Source: Planctomycetota bacterium
GTDB taxonomy: Bacteria; Planctomycetota; Planctomycetia; Planctomycetales; Planctomycetaceae
NCBI GenBank assembly: GCA_016872645.1
Contig: VGZH01000012.1
Coordinates: 1 to 64,000 of the forward strand
DNA length: 64,000 nucleotides
Direction of reading: 5' to 3'
Shown here piece by piece: positions 35,446 through 47,001 of the stretch (its first letter is position 1; every line of letters starts with the position of its first letter). Under the pieces are notes generated by a model. The model saw only the letters and a list, made by a program, of their open reading frames with translations. It did no database searches and had not been told where the DNA came from. The position numbers and the translations under genes were made by a program.

Positions 35446-35907
35446 TCATCCGTTCGGAGGGGCCTCTTCGTCTGCAGCCTCATCTTCAGGTTCATCTTCA
35501 TTATTGTTGGTATCTGCCTCGTCATTGGCTGAATCGGTATCGTCGTCCTCGATCTTGATTGACGTCCCCTCTGCTTCCAGGAAGCTCTGCGACGTAGCGG
35601 TCAGGTGATCGAGCCAGTTCGGTTCCAAGACAAATTTGAGGATCGGGGTGTATCGAGTTTCCAGGCGCTCCGCGATTTTCGATTGAAGAAATCCACGTGA
35701 CGACTCGAGACCATGCAGCGTGAGTGACTGAACTTTCGCGTCGCCACGCACACCGACTCGCACTTTGCAGGCTTTGAGGTCATCCGTCGTCTCGACATTC
35801 AGGATCGTCACATTCTTCACGCGCGGATCACGCAGCTCAAACAAGATCGCAGAGCTGAGCGCTTCCAAAATGGCTCGGTTCACTTTGGCAATCCGACGTG
35901 AGGGCAT
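35446..35907 (-). CDS. rbfA: Ribosome-binding factor A
   Basis: [51 protein letters not shown], position in nusA-infB-rbfA. Confidence 0.88.
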   Translation of the reverse strand: MPSRRIAKVNRAILEALSSAILFELRDPRVKNVTILNVETTDDLKACKVRVGVRGDAKVQSLTLHGLESSRGFLQSKIAERLETRYTPILKFVLEPNWLDHLTATSQSFLEAEGTSIKIEDDDTDSANDEADTNNNEDEPEDEAADEEAPPNG

Positions 35908-35916
35908 GGGGGACAG

Positions 35917-35995
35917 TCCGAAACTCAAAATCCGAAACCCGAATTGGAAACCTCCGATTCCCGAAATTCGGGTTTCGAGTTTCGGGCTTCGGACT
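35917..35995. repeat. Heptad repeat hairpin (CCGAAAC/TTCGGGT type)
   Basis: About eleven consecutive 7-mers: CCGAAAC TCAAAAT CCGAAAC CCGAATT ... TTCGGGT TTCGAGT TTCGGGC TTCGGAC. Confidence 0.85.
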
Positions 35996-35998
35996 TGA

Positions 35999-38863
35999 TC
36001 AGTCGATTGTTCGTTTCACTTCCTCAATGCGATACGCCTCCAGCAGGTCTCCTTCTTTGACGTCGTTGAAGTTTTCCAATCGGATACCACACTCCATCCC
36101 TTCGCGGACTTCCTTCGCGTCGTCTTTGACGCGTTTCAGAGACGCGAGGGGGTAATCGTTGAGAACCTTTTGGTCGCGAATCAGTCGTACGCGGTTGTTG
36201 CGCTCAATGGTACCGCTCAGAACTCGACAGCCAGCGACTGTGCCAACTTTGCTGATCGCAAACGTTTGCAAGACAATCGCGCGGCCGGTCGAAACTTGCT
36301 TCTTCTCGGGGGTGAGCAGCCCTTCCAGCGACAGCTTGATCTCGTCGGTGACCTGATAAATGATCTGATACCGTCGAATGTCGACCCCCTCTTTTTCGGC
36401 AAGTTGAACGGCTCGATCTTCGGCGATGACGTGGAAGGCGACGATGATCGCGCCTGATGCGCTGGCCAAGTATACATCGCTTTCGTTGACGCCGCCGACC
36501 GCTGCATGCAGCAAATTGATCTTCACTTCCGGGTGAGCAAATTTTCCGAGTTCGTGCTTCAGGGCCTCGATCGAGCCGGGTGTGTCAGCCTTGATGATGA
36601 GCGGCAGTTCTCGGACTGCTCCACCCTGAACCGCGACGAGGATGTCCTCCATCGTTCGTTTGCGTCCGCGAGTCGACAGCGTTTGCGCACGACCACGTTG
36701 CTGGCGGATCTCAGCGATTTCGCGGGCGGCATCGAGGTCGTCCATCACAAAGAACTGGTCGCCCGCGTTCGGGACAAGGTCGAGTCCGGCGACTCGAATC
36801 GGTGTCGACGGCGGAGCTTCGGTGATCTCTTCGTCATGCTCGTTGTACATCGCGCGGATGTTGCCGTGTGATCCACCGCACAGCAGGATGTCGCCGACGC
36901 GCAGCGTTCCGTTCTGAACCATCATCAATGCGATCGGTCCGCGCCCTTCGTCGCGGAATGCTTCGATGCACACACCGACCGCCGAGCGATTCGGGTTGGC
37001 TTTAAGTTCATGGACCTCTGCCGTCAGCAGTAAAAGCTCCAACAATTGGTCGATGCCCGTTCCAGTGAGTCCGGACGTGCGGACCATTTCGATGTCGCCG
37101 CCCCATTCCTGCACGAGCACGCCATGCGTCGCGAGATCGCTGAGAACTCGCTGTTCATTGCGGTCAGGCAAATCAATCTTGTTGAGTGCGACGACAATCG
37201 TCGCATTTGCAGCCTTCGCGTGCGCGATGCATTCAATAGTCTGCGGCATGACGCCATCGTTGGCCGCGACCACGAGCACAATGATGTCGGTGCAGTTGGC
37301 TCCGCGAGCACGCATCTCGCCGAACGCCGCGTGGCCCGGAGTGTCGACGAATGTAATTTTGTGGCCGTTGTGATCGATCTGGTAGGCGCGAACGTGCTGG
37401 GTGATACCGCCCGCTTCGCCCGCAGCGACGTTGGTCGACCGAATCTTGTCCAGCAGCGTCGTCTTGCCGTGGTCGACGTGACCCAGGATCGTGACGATCG
37501 GTGGCCGAGTGACCAAGCTTTCGGCCGGATCGGCGGCCAACAACGCATCCTGCAATTCTTCTTCGAGGTCTTTCTCGCGAAGGATGGTCAATTCGACGCC
37601 GACTTCCATCGCCAGTTCGAGCGCGAGTTCTTCGTCGATCGTGTCATTGATTTGGAGCATCTTGCCCTGCTTGAACAAGATGCTCATGAACGTTTTGACC
37701 GGCCGTCCCATCGCCTCGGATAATGTGCGCAGAGAAATCGGCACTTCAACCTCGGCATGAGTTTTCAGCTCCGGCTGTCCGGCCATCTTCGAGCGATACG
37801 TCTTGATGTTGCGACGACGGCGTGCAACTTCTTCGTCTTCCGTGGTGACGTCGACTCGCGAGTGTCGCTGCTTACGGCGTTCGTCGCGTGATTCCATTAA
37901 GCCGCCGGGATGCGCCTTGCCACCCTTACCGGAAATAATTTTCTTGTCGCCATCGTCGTCGATGACCTGGCCACGTTTTTTAGAACCACCACTGGCGGGA
38001 TGTCCCTTGTCCCCTTTCACCACTTGGCTCACTCGACCCGCCAAGGGGCCCGCCGAGTCGAAGTTTTCAGCCGTAATCTTGATGTCGGGCCGCTGAGCCT
38101 TACCTTCATCTTTCTTCGATTTGACGACCGGAGCATCCGGAATTGCGGCCAATTGTGGGAGATTCGGTTTGCTTTTCCGAACGGTTCCCGTCGCCCGCAT
38201 GTCACCCGTCGAACCGATCGGCCGCATCTCGCGCGTCCGTGCCGTCGCACCGTGCGGACCAATGTAGTCTTCGCGCCGCAACGCCGATTTTCCGTCGTCG
38301 GGAGATTCCGAAAGATCGGTCGGTGGTTGGTCTGTTTGCGCTGCCGCAGTGTCAGTCGGCAACGTGGGGGCGGACACCTCCTGAGAAGCAACGGCGGACA
38401 CGTCGGCACTACGTGGTTTTTCCGGTTCGGCGGTGTGAGCGGGCTCCGCTGGCGGCAACTCCGGTTCGCGGGCGGGTTTCGCCGGCCGGGAGATGGGAGC
38501 CATCGTCCGAACGGGCATCGACTTTCGTGCCTTGACCGCGACATCGGTCACGACGTCATCGCGAGTGATTGCCTTCTTTTCCGGTGCGGGTTTTGCCGTC
38601 TTAGTCTTGAGATATTCCAACACGACGTCGCGCTCGGCCGGCGAGATGCTCGCTAGCGCCGACGCTTTGACGGGGATCCCAGCATCGTTGGCATGCTGGA
38701 TCAGGACTTTGCTGTCCATCCCCAATTCTTTCGCCAAGGCGAAGATTCGAACCTTGAGCGTTTTGTCCTCGGCCAGTTGTTCGGTCAAAGGATTCCTCGG
38801 TGTTGGAAAGACGAAGGACACGCAGCCTCGCGCGAGACGTCTCTCGCGCGAAACGGCGATCAA
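35999..38863 (-). CDS. infB: Translation initiation factor IF-2; true start probably inside the ORF, near [21 protein letters not shown]
   Basis: [67 protein letters not shown]. Confidence 0.95.
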   Translation of the reverse strand: MIAVSRERRLARGCVSFVFPTPRNPLTEQLAEDKTLKVRIFALAKELGMDSKVLIQHANDAGIPVKASALASISPAERDVVLEYLKTKTAKPAPEKKAITRDDVVTDVAVKARKSMPVRTMAPISRPAKPAREPELPPAEPAHTAEPEKPRSADVSAVASQEVSAPTLPTDTAAAQTDQPPTDLSESPDDGKSALRREDYIGPHGATARTREMRPIGSTGDMRATGTVRKSKPNLPQLAAIPDAPVVKSKKDEGKAQRPDIKITAENFDSAGPLAGRVSQVVKGDKGHPASGGSKKRGQVIDDDGDKKIISGKGGKAHPGGLMESRDERRKQRHSRVDVTTEDEEVARRRRNIKTYRSKMAGQPELKTHAEVEVPISLRTLSEAMGRPVKTFMSILFKQGKMLQINDTIDEELALELAMEVGVELTILREKDLEEELQDALLAADPAESLVTRPPIVTILGHVDHGKTTLLDKIRSTNVAAGEAGGITQHVRAYQIDHNGHKITFVDTPGHAAFGEMRARGANCTDIIVLVVAANDGVMPQTIECIAHAKAANATIVVALNKIDLPDRNEQRVLSDLATHGVLVQEWGGDIEMVRTSGLTGTGIDQLLELLLLTAEVHELKANPNRSAVGVCIEAFRDEGRGPIALMMVQNGTLRVGDILLCGGSHGNIRAMYNEHDEEITEAPPSTPIRVAGLDLVPNAGDQFFVMDDLDAAREIAEIRQQRGRAQTLSTRGRKRTMEDILVAVQGGAVRELPLIIKADTPGSIEALKHELGKFAHPEVKINLLHAAVGGVNESDVYLASASGAIIVAFHVIAEDRAVQLAEKEGVDIRRYQIIYQVTDEIKLSLEGLLTPEKKQVSTGRAIVLQTFAISKVGTVAGCRVLSGTIERNNRVRLIRDQKVLNDYPLASLKRVKDDAKEVREGMECGIRLENFNDVKEGDLLEAYRIEEVKRTID

Positions 38864-38887
38864 ACAGATTGTGCCCCGGACGCTTCA

Positions 38888-40261
38888 TTATTCAGCGGCC
38901 TGAGCGGGAGGTTCAGATTCTGGATTGGTAGGTGGTTCGGTTTCCGAAGCGGCAGGTGCGGACTCCGCCTCCGCCGCTGCTTCGGCTGCGGGAGCGCCTT
39001 CATCCAATGGTGGCGAGCCATCCTTCGGAGGTGTTTCCGCCGCGGAGCGCGCGTCAATTTCTCTTTGCAGTTTTATTTCCGCTTTGCGACGGTTGTCTTC
39101 GATTTCTTGTTTTTCGCTTTCAACGTCAGCGTGGGCGACGATCTCTTCGACCTGCTCCGAATTCAACCCGCTCATTTCTTCCAACTGGTCCGGCTCAATG
39201 ACCGATAAGTCATAGAAGCTAAAGAAACCTTGAGACACCAAACTCTCGGCCAATTCTTCGGTGATGTGCGGTACTTGCGAGAATGCGGCGACCGACTTTT
39301 CGAGCTGCTCATTCAATTCGTCACGAGTCATCACCTCGATATCCCAGCCGACGAGCTTCGAGGCCAACCGCACGTTTTGTCCGCGTTTGCCAATCGCTAG
39401 CGAGAGCTGATCTTCTCGCACCAGCACAATCACGCGGCCGAGCATCGGGCAAAGAATCACATCTTCGACTTCCGCGGGCTGCATCGCGTTCGGCACGAGC
39501 ACCTGTAACGAGTCGTTCCAACGCACGATGTCGATTCGCTCACCCGCTAACTCATCGACAATGTTCTTAATGCGAGCTCCGCGGACACCGACACAGGCGC
39601 CGACACAATCGATCTTCGTGTCGGAACAAGACACCGCGACCTTTGAGCGGTAACCCGCCTCGCGAGCGAGCGAACGAACTTCGATGATCCCCTCTGCGAC
39701 TTCCGGGATTTCCGTCTTGAAGAGTTCCAGCACGAGATCGGGATGCGTCCGCGACAAAATGATCTTAACGCGACTGCCGGCTTTGCGAACCTCGATCACG
39801 ACGGCTCGAATCCGCTCGCTGATGCGATGCGATTCACCCGGAATCTGTTCGCTCTTTGGCAGAAATCCGTCGATCTTGCCAAGTGCTACGAGTGCCGATC
39901 CACCTTCAAATCGAGTGATCGTGCCCGTGACAAGTTGGCCTTTCAGATCTTCGTACTCGTCGAAAATGGAATCTCGCTCCGCTTCGCGGATGCGCTGCAT
40001 CAGCACTTGTTTAGCGGTCTGCGACGAAATGCGCCCCAGAATCTCTCCCAGCATGTCCGGTTCAATTTCCTTACCGTTACACAGCACGGTGGGTTTGCCG
40101 CTGACCGGATCAATGGCGACCGTGACCTCAAAGTCTTCGCCATAATGCTTCTTCGCCGCCGACAACACCGCCTGTTCCAGAGCCTCGAAGACAATGGACT
40201 TGTCGATATTCCGGTCGCGATGCAGCGCATCGACGAATCGTAGGACGTCCGCCCCGTTCAT
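38888..40261 (-). CDS. nusA: Transcription termination/antitermination factor NusA
   Basis: S1 and KH regions ([54 protein letters not shown]). Start chosen at [16 protein letters not shown]. Confidence 0.95.
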   Translation of the reverse strand: MNGADVLRFVDALHRDRNIDKSIVFEALEQAVLSAAKKHYGEDFEVTVAIDPVSGKPTVLCNGKEIEPDMLGEILGRISSQTAKQVLMQRIREAERDSIFDEYEDLKGQLVTGTITRFEGGSALVALGKIDGFLPKSEQIPGESHRISERIRAVVIEVRKAGSRVKIILSRTHPDLVLELFKTEIPEVAEGIIEVRSLAREAGYRSKVAVSCSDTKIDCVGACVGVRGARIKNIVDELAGERIDIVRWNDSLQVLVPNAMQPAEVEDVILCPMLGRVIVLVREDQLSLAIGKRGQNVRLASKLVGWDIEVMTRDELNEQLEKSVAAFSQVPHITEELAESLVSQGFFSFYDLSVIEPDQLEEMSGLNSEQVEEIVAHADVESEKQEIEDNRRKAEIKLQREIDARSAAETPPKDGSPPLDEGAPAAEAAAEAESAPAASETEPPTNPESEPPAQAAE

Positions 40262-40979
40262 GCTGTTCCTTTCGCCGCGATCGTCGTCCTGTTTGTCGGC
40301 ACGACGCTCTTTTCCCACGCGACGTTTCGTACCGCCATCCGATCCACGTTGTTTTGGTGGAGTCGCACGACGTTTCCTCTCCGGGTGGTCACCAGCGCCG
40401 TTCTTGTCATTCAATTCACTTTGGTCAATCAGGTCTTGCTCCGCAGTGACCGATTGAAATGGCCACTTTGGAATCAGACTTCGCACGGTCCCGAAACAAA
40501 AAAAGCGGGCACGAGACCCACTTCTCTCACCGTTGCCGCGAGCGACAACGGACTCAGCCACGAAGGCCAGCCATCGAAAGACGAAGCCAAGAAACCCTGG
40601 CGAACGTCCCTGAACCGACACGTTAATTCATCGACGACCTCACGCGAAATCACGCGGTGCTGCCAAAATCCAGAACAGTGTCGAGGTGTCCAAAGTCGCT
40701 TGCGAGACGACCTTCGACGGCCTAAACGCCCCCATCCTGCTGAGCGGGACAAGGACATTACTTTTGACCACTCACAGTGTCAAGGAGCACACCGCAGCCT
40801 CGCCCGTTTGATCGCATTTAGTTCGTAGCTTTCTCCCTTTGGGAGAAGCTGGCAGAACACCGAATACAGGATTCATCGTCGATCGAGTCACCGACATCAG
40901 GCCCCGCAACCAAGAGGGCAAACGACAGGATTACCACCTTTTCGTTGAATCGACCTTGGTCAGTTCGCCAGATCGATCT

Positions 40980-42095
40980 TCAGGCCTTCAGACTCTGACG
41001 CTTCTCCCCGATCAGCTTTAGTAACGCCTTGTGCGGGTCAGCGAATTTCTGAAGCCCCTCGGACATCAGCGTCTCTTCGAGATTCGTAAAATCGACCAAC
41101 CGGTCGATCTCGGCCATGACGTCGGCCGGCGGCAATTGATCGACACGGCGTGAAAAGATTTTTCCGGACATCGCCTGTACGGCGGCGTTTGTTGCAGGCG
41201 GATTCGTCTGAATGTCCGAACCCGCTAACGCAGCGACGTACTTGTCGGGCGAGTCGGCCGGGTCTTTCGTCCCAGTGCTTGCAAAGATGATCTCCTGCTT
41301 GAGCGGCAGTCGCTTCTCCGTCCACCAGCGTTCGTTCTCTTGCCAGATGCGTTGCACGTTCAAAAGTCCAACTTGCCCTTGCGCCGCCGGCGAAAGCTGC
41401 GAGACCTTCTGCTTCGTGTACACGTCGATCCGGCTGACGAAGATGCTGTAGACGGATTTGAAACTAGCGAGCGACTTCCGCCGCTGCGCCCCGCGCCACA
41501 CCGCCTCACGAGCCAGACGGTACTGCCGTTCCGAAAAGATCAACGTGACATTCAAAGTGATCCCGGTGGCCGTTAATTCTTCCAACGCTCCCAATCCTCC
41601 GGGGGTCGCGGGAACTTTGATCATCCGGTTCGTGTGTCCTGTCGACCATTTCTTCCCTAGTTCAACGTACCGTGCAATTTTGTCTGGCAAGCTGAGCGTG
41701 CATGCGGCATCCTCCAGCAGCGGGTCTAACTCAAACGACACGTATCCGTCGTTGCCGTGAGTCTCCGCCCAAACAGGGGCGAATACCTCTTGAGCACCGC
41801 GCACCAATTGATCGGTCACTTGCCATGCGACCGCCTCGTCATCGAGCCCTTGTTTCATCAGCAAGGCCAATCGGTCATCGAACCGGCCGGTCTTAATGAG
41901 GTCCGACACGATGATCGGATTCGACGTCGCTCCCGTCGCGCCCTGCTCGCGGTTTAGCCGCACCAAATCCGGGTCAATACTGTCGAGCCAGAGTTTCGTC
42001 CCTGAAGCGATTAACGATTGCAGCGGCGTAGACATTACGAGTGCTCCATGAGCGTGGGCCAGACGAGACGAAAGAGTAATCGCCTCGCGAAGCAC
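40980..42095 (-). CDS. tal: Transaldolase
   Basis: [33 protein letters not shown] ... [32 protein letters not shown] ... [14 protein letters not shown]. Confidence 0.9.
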   Translation of the reverse strand: MLREAITLSSRLAHAHGALVMSTPLQSLIASGTKLWLDSIDPDLVRLNREQGATGATSNPIIVSDLIKTGRFDDRLALLMKQGLDDEAVAWQVTDQLVRGAQEVFAPVWAETHGNDGYVSFELDPLLEDAACTLSLPDKIARYVELGKKWSTGHTNRMIKVPATPGGLGALEELTATGITLNVTLIFSERQYRLAREAVWRGAQRRKSLASFKSVYSIFVSRIDVYTKQKVSQLSPAAQGQVGLLNVQRIWQENERWWTEKRLPLKQEIIFASTGTKDPADSPDKYVAALAGSDIQTNPPATNAAVQAMSGKIFSRRVDQLPPADVMAEIDRLVDFTNLEETLMSEGLQKFADPHKALLKLIGEKRQSLKA

Positions 42096-42126
42096 TCGCT
42101 ATGAAGCTCAAAGATCGCCACTTGAT

Positions 42127-43599
42127 TTAAGCCAATACCTCTGTGACAACTCGGCACGGCTCCACACCAGTCAGTCGCTGATCGAGTCCCTGATACTTGT
42201 ACGAGAATCGCTCGTGGTCGAAGCCGAGCAGGTGCAGCACGGTCGCGTGGAAGTCCCGAATCGGGACCGGATCTTTAACGACGTTGTACGAGAAGTCGTC
42301 GGTCTCACCGTAAATCGTGCCACCCTTTGTGCCTCCGCCGGCCATCCACCAGGTGAAGCAGCGCGGGTGATGATCGCGGCCGTAGTTCTGCTTCGAGAGC
42401 CCCCCCTGCGAATAAATCGTGCGTCCGAACTCACCCCCCCAAATCACCAGCGTGTCATCGAACAGACCGCGTTGCTTGAGGTCTTGAATGAGCGCGTGGC
42501 ATGGCTGATCGACATCTTTGCATTGCGACGGCAGCCGGCCGGCGACGTTGCCGTGCGTGTCCCAGTTGTTGATGTAGACTTGCACGAACCGCGTTCCGCG
42601 CTCAACGAGTCTTCGCGCCGTCAGTACGGTGTTGGCGAACGTGCCGGGCTTGAGGACTTCGTCGCCGTACATCTTTAATGTCGCTTCCGATTCGCTGGCA
42701 AGGTTTGTCAGTTCCGGGACGCTCGCCTGCATTCGGAAGGCGAGTTCGTAGTTCTCGATCCGTGTTCGAGTTTCTGGATCGCCGAGTTGTTGCAGCGTCA
42801 GCTCATTGAGCTGTTTCAACCCGTCGAGCGTCTTGCGGCGAATCTCGGTCGGCACACCGGGCGGGTTGTTGATGTAGAGGATCGGATCGCCCGCAGAACG
42901 AAAACTTGTGGCCGCGTGCTCACCCGGCAGATAGCCTGCTTGCCAGAGCCGCGCGGAGATCGCTTGTACCTGCTCGGTGTTCGTCGGTTTCGCGACCATG
43001 ACCACGAACGCGGGGAGGTCTTCGTTCAGCGAACCGAGTCCGTAGCTGGCCCACGCTCCGAGGCACGGCCGGCCGGTCACCTGGTTGCCGGTCTGGATGA
43101 AGCTGATCGCCGGCTCGTGATTGATCGCCTCGGTGTTCATCGAGCGGATAAAGACCATGTCATCGACCATCTTGGCCTTCCACGGCAGCAATTCCGAAAG
43201 CCACATGCCGCACTCGCCATGCTGCTGGAACTTGAACATCGATGGAGCGATCGGGAATCGGGCCTGTCCGCTGGTCATCGTCGTCAGCCGCTGTCCCCTG
43301 CGAACGGACTCCGGAAGGTCTTTGTCGTACCAATCATTCATCACCGGCTTGTAATCGAACAGGTCCATCTGCGGCGGACCTCCGACCATGTGGAGGTAGA
43401 TGACATGCTTGGCCTTGCCGACGTAATGCTGCAAGTTCGTTTTCGGCAGCGCTGTTGCGTTGCTGGACTCCTCCGCCCCAGCGACTCCGGGTGCTCGTCC
43501 CATCAGAGACGCGAGCGACGCCCAACCAAGCGCGTGCGATCCCTGCGAGAAGAAGTAACGACGAGTGACGTTGCGTTGGTATTCCTGAAGAAGATCCAT
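42127..43599 (-). CDS. DUF1501 domain-containing protein
   Basis: RRYFFSQGSHALGWASLASL ... VIYLHMVGGPPQMDLFDYKP ... GGEFGRTIYSQGG ... GRDHHPRCFTWWMAGGGTKGGTIYGETDD. Confidence 0.92.
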   Translation of the reverse strand: MDLLQEYQRNVTRRYFFSQGSHALGWASLASLMGRAPGVAGAEESSNATALPKTNLQHYVGKAKHVIYLHMVGGPPQMDLFDYKPVMNDWYDKDLPESVRRGQRLTTMTSGQARFPIAPSMFKFQQHGECGMWLSELLPWKAKMVDDMVFIRSMNTEAINHEPAISFIQTGNQVTGRPCLGAWASYGLGSLNEDLPAFVVMVAKPTNTEQVQAISARLWQAGYLPGEHAATSFRSAGDPILYINNPPGVPTEIRRKTLDGLKQLNELTLQQLGDPETRTRIENYELAFRMQASVPELTNLASESEATLKMYGDEVLKPGTFANTVLTARRLVERGTRFVQVYINNWDTHGNVAGRLPSQCKDVDQPCHALIQDLKQRGLFDDTLVIWGGEFGRTIYSQGGLSKQNYGRDHHPRCFTWWMAGGGTKGGTIYGETDDFSYNVVKDPVPIRDFHATVLHLLGFDHERFSYKYQGLDQRLTGVEPCRVVTEVLA

Positions 43600-43656
43600 G
43601 ATCGCCTCCGATTCAGATCGGTGATTTGAGTTCAACCGGCAGCAGTTGGTTTGAGT

Positions 43657-46600
43657 TTACTTGTTCAAAACTTCATCGAGGTTCAGCACTTCGTTCGTCA
43701 GCATTGTCCAGGCGGCGAGCGTCGCGGGATCGAGTCTGTCGTCGGGCTTCGATTCACCGAACGCGATGAGTTGCTTCGCATCCTCGCCGTGAGCTTGGTA
43801 GTACGCCGTGAGTTCAGCCAGCGATCCCTTCACGACCGTTAGCTCCTCTGAGCGCAACGACCGAGCGAGCAGTCGTTTCGCCAGCAGATCCGCTCGCGAT
43901 TCAAACGACTCGCCGCCGATCTTGAGCACGACCTGGGCGAGTGTTCGCGCCGCTTCGACGTGCTGCACGTCGTTGAGCGTGACGAGCGCTTGCAGCGGCG
44001 TGTTCGTGCGGTCGCGGCGGACGACGCAGGTTTCGCGGGCAGTCGCGTTGAAGATTTCCAGCGATGCGGGCGGAGCTGCTCGCTTGATGAATGTGTACAG
44101 GCTGCGGCGATACAGGTTCTCGCCAGCGTCTCGTTTATAATCGCGCGTGTTGCTGCCGATCATCGCGACTGCTTCCCAGACGCCGTCGGGCTGATATGGC
44201 TTGACGCTTGGCCCGCCGATCTTCGGAATCAACAGGCCACTTGCCGCCAGCGAGTAGTCGCGGATCATCTCGGCATCCATGCGGAAGCGTGGGCCGCGAG
44301 ACAGCAACCGGTTTTGCGGATCACGTTCCAGTTTTTCGCGGGTCACGACGGCGGACTGCCGGTAGGCATTCGACATCAGCACCTGCTTGAAAAACTTTTT
44401 CATGTCCCAGCCGGACTCGCGGAAATCGACCGCCAGCCAATCGAGCAGTTCGGGATGCGACGGCAATTCGCCTGTGATGCCGAAGTCTCCCGAGGTCTTC
44501 ACGAGTCCGCTGCCGAAGACTTCTTGCCAGAAGCGATTGACAGTGACGCGTGTTGTCAGCGGATGTTCCGGTTGCAGCAACCACTTTGCAAAACCGATGC
44601 GGTTCTTAGGCGCTGCATTCGGGAAGGCTGGGAGTGCGGCCGGAGTTGCGGGCTTCACTGGGTCGCGGCGTTTGTCGTACTCACCACGAAAGAGGATATA
44701 GGCCATCGCCTCTTCCGACTTTTCGTTCATGACGTGAGCAATCGTGCCGCGCGATTTGAGAGCGATCTCTTCCTGCTGAGCGGTCGCGATGTGGCCGTTG
44801 AGTTCCTGAAACGGCTTGTCCATCGTCACCAGCCACCAGTCGAAGAGTTCATTGACCTCTTGCGGCGTCCGCTTGTCGGCCGGCTTCGCGAGCAGTTCCA
44901 CCGCCTGCGGCGTCCGGTTGAGCTGTTCGATCTCGCTGTTGGCCAACGCTCGGCCGTAAACGCGAGCGTCTTGTAGGACGACATTTTGCAGCCGCTCGGA
45001 TTTGCTCCGTTGTCCGACAGTGAGGGGGACATTCGTCTTGATCGTCGATTGGAGTTGATCCGCTTCGACATCGACCGGCTGCTGCACGCCGTTGACGAAG
45101 ACTCGCACGCCGGTCGCCTTTCCTGAACCGTCGTAAGTCACGCAGACGTGGCTCCATTGATTCGGCTGCAGCGGTGTCTTGCCGACGACCTTCAATGCGT
45201 CGTCCTGCCACTTGTTGATGATGTGCATTCCCGGCCGATCCGCTTGCAACCACAGATCCCAGCCTCGGTAGTTGTTGTCGTTGTCCATGCGAGCGAGGAT
45301 CGCCCCGGATTGATTCCGCTTCGTGACTTTCACCCACGCCGACGCGGTGAAGCCCTGATCCTTTTCGAAGTCCCCGGCTTCTGGAATCTGCAACGGGTCG
45401 CCGATTTTGATCGCGAAGGCCTTCGCGCCGACCTTACCTGCACCGACCCAATCGAAGCCGGAGGCGACGTTTGCGGATCGCTCTTGGCCATCGACGATCA
45501 ACTTCAACGCTTTCCCGTCCCCTTCGTTGAGCGGCATGTGCAGCTTCAAACCTTGGGTCGGAATGAGTGCGGCAAGCTGCTCGACCTTCGCTTCGGCCAG
45601 CCACTTATCGTAGTCGGCCCGAGCTTCCTTCTTTCGAGTCTCCAGCTTGGCGCGCATTTCCTTCAATGCGGCGGAGACTGCTTCCCACTTCTCACGATCC
45701 TCCGGTTTCGGGACGGTGATGATCGGCGGTGTGTTCGGAATGTTGCCGTCCATCGCGGCCTGCGTCGTGTTATTGAAGAACGCCGCCATCGAATAAAAAT
45801 CCTTCATCGTCAGCGGGTCGAACTTGTGGTCGTGACAGACCGCACAGCCGGCCGTCAGCCCCATCCAAACTTGCGAGACAGTCTCCGTTCGATCGCGCGT
45901 GTACGAGACGAGAACTTCTTCGGCGATCGAGCCCCCTTCGTTCGTCGTGATGTTGCAGCGGTTGAAGCCCGACGCGATCTCCTGATCGAGTGACTTGTTC
46001 GGCAACAGGTCTCCGGCGAGTTGCTCGATCGTGAACTGATCGAACGGCATGTTGCGGTTGAAGGCGCTGATGACCCAATCGCGGTACGACCACATCTCGC
46101 GGAAGTTGTCGAAGTGAATGCCGTGCGTGTCCGCGTAGCGGGCTGCATCGAGCCAGTACCGACCGCGATGCTCGCCCCACTGCTTCGAGGTCATCAGCTT
46201 GTCGATCAGCTTCTCGTAAGCGTTATCCGACTTGTCAGCCACGAATTCATCGACCAACTCAACGCTTGGCGGCAGACCAGTGATGTCGAGATTGACTCGC
46301 CGAGCCAATGTTCGCCGATCCGCCTCAGCCGCCGGAGTCAGTCCCGCCGATTCAAGCTTCGCGAGCACAAACCGGTCGATGGGATTCTTGGCCCACGCCT
46401 CGTTTTTGACCTTCGGTAGCTCCGGTCGGGCAGGCGCGATGAACGACCAGTGAGCCTGATACTCGGCCCCGCTGGCGATCCACTTTCGCAGCAACTCCTT
46501 TTGCTTCGCCGTCAGCGTTTTCTTGATGGCCGGCGGCGGCATGATCTCTTCCGCATCGGCGGAAAGGATGCGCCGTATCATCTCGCTCTCGTCCGGCTTG

Positions 46601-46812
46601 CCCGGCACAATGACCTTCTTGCCGATCGCGTCCTCTCGGCGATCCAATCGGTAGTCCCCCTTCCGAGCCGCACTATCCGGCCCATGACACGGAAAACACA
46701 TGTCGGTCAAGATCGGCCGAATGTCGCGGTTGTAGAAAATCGCGTCGTCGGCCCGGCTCGATGAGATCGTCAACAGGCACAGACTCAACGTGAGCAATTC
46801 CGTGAATCGCAT
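43657..46812 (-). CDS. PSCyt1/DUF1549/DUF1553 protein with LamG-like insertion
   Basis: CFPCHGPDSAARKGDYRLDRREDA, DUF1549 and DUF1553 sequence, internal LamG-like segment (FTASAWVKVTKRNQSGAILARMDNDNNYRGWDLWLQ). Confidence 0.9.
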   Translation of the reverse strand: MRFTELLTLSLCLLTISSSRADDAIFYNRDIRPILTDMCFPCHGPDSAARKGDYRLDRREDAIGKKVIVPGKPDESEMIRRILSADAEEIMPPPAIKKTLTAKQKELLRKWIASGAEYQAHWSFIAPARPELPKVKNEAWAKNPIDRFVLAKLESAGLTPAAEADRRTLARRVNLDITGLPPSVELVDEFVADKSDNAYEKLIDKLMTSKQWGEHRGRYWLDAARYADTHGIHFDNFREMWSYRDWVISAFNRNMPFDQFTIEQLAGDLLPNKSLDQEIASGFNRCNITTNEGGSIAEEVLVSYTRDRTETVSQVWMGLTAGCAVCHDHKFDPLTMKDFYSMAAFFNNTTQAAMDGNIPNTPPIITVPKPEDREKWEAVSAALKEMRAKLETRKKEARADYDKWLAEAKVEQLAALIPTQGLKLHMPLNEGDGKALKLIVDGQERSANVASGFDWVGAGKVGAKAFAIKIGDPLQIPEAGDFEKDQGFTASAWVKVTKRNQSGAILARMDNDNNYRGWDLWLQADRPGMHIINKWQDDALKVVGKTPLQPNQWSHVCVTYDGSGKATGVRVFVNGVQQPVDVEADQLQSTIKTNVPLTVGQRSKSERLQNVVLQDARVYGRALANSEIEQLNRTPQAVELLAKPADKRTPQEVNELFDWWLVTMDKPFQELNGHIATAQQEEIALKSRGTIAHVMNEKSEEAMAYILFRGEYDKRRDPVKPATPAALPAFPNAAPKNRIGFAKWLLQPEHPLTTRVTVNRFWQEVFGSGLVKTSGDFGITGELPSHPELLDWLAVDFRESGWDMKKFFKQVLMSNAYRQSAVVTREKLERDPQNRLLSRGPRFRMDAEMIRDYSLAASGLLIPKIGGPSVKPYQPDGVWEAVAMIGSNTRDYKRDAGENLYRRSLYTFIKRAAPPASLEIFNATARETCVVRRDRTNTPLQALVTLNDVQHVEAARTLAQVVLKIGGESFESRADLLAKRLLARSLRSEELTVVKGSLAELTAYYQAHGEDAKQLIAFGESKPDDRLDPATLAAWTMLTNEVLNLDEVLNK

Positions 46813-46881
46813 GGAAGTACATCTCCGGGTGAGGGTGATCTTCTGTGTGTGAAAGTTTAACAATCCCACGACCGACTGTCC

Positions 46882-46979
46882 GGCTGAAAGCCGTGAGCCG
46901 GTGGCCGAAAGCTGTTATCCTTTTTTAAACACGCAAAAAGGATAACGGCCAACAGCGTTCGGCTCACGACTGACGGCCC
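46882..46979. repeat. Heptad repeat hairpin (GGCCGAA/TTCGGCT type)
   Basis: GGCTGAA AGCCGTG AGCCGGT GGCCGAA AGCTGTT ATCCTTT ... AAAGGAT AACGGCC AACAGCG TTCGGCT CACGACT GACGGCC. Confidence 0.8.
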
Positions 46980-47001
46980 GATTGTCAGGGGAGGTGCTGT
47001 G

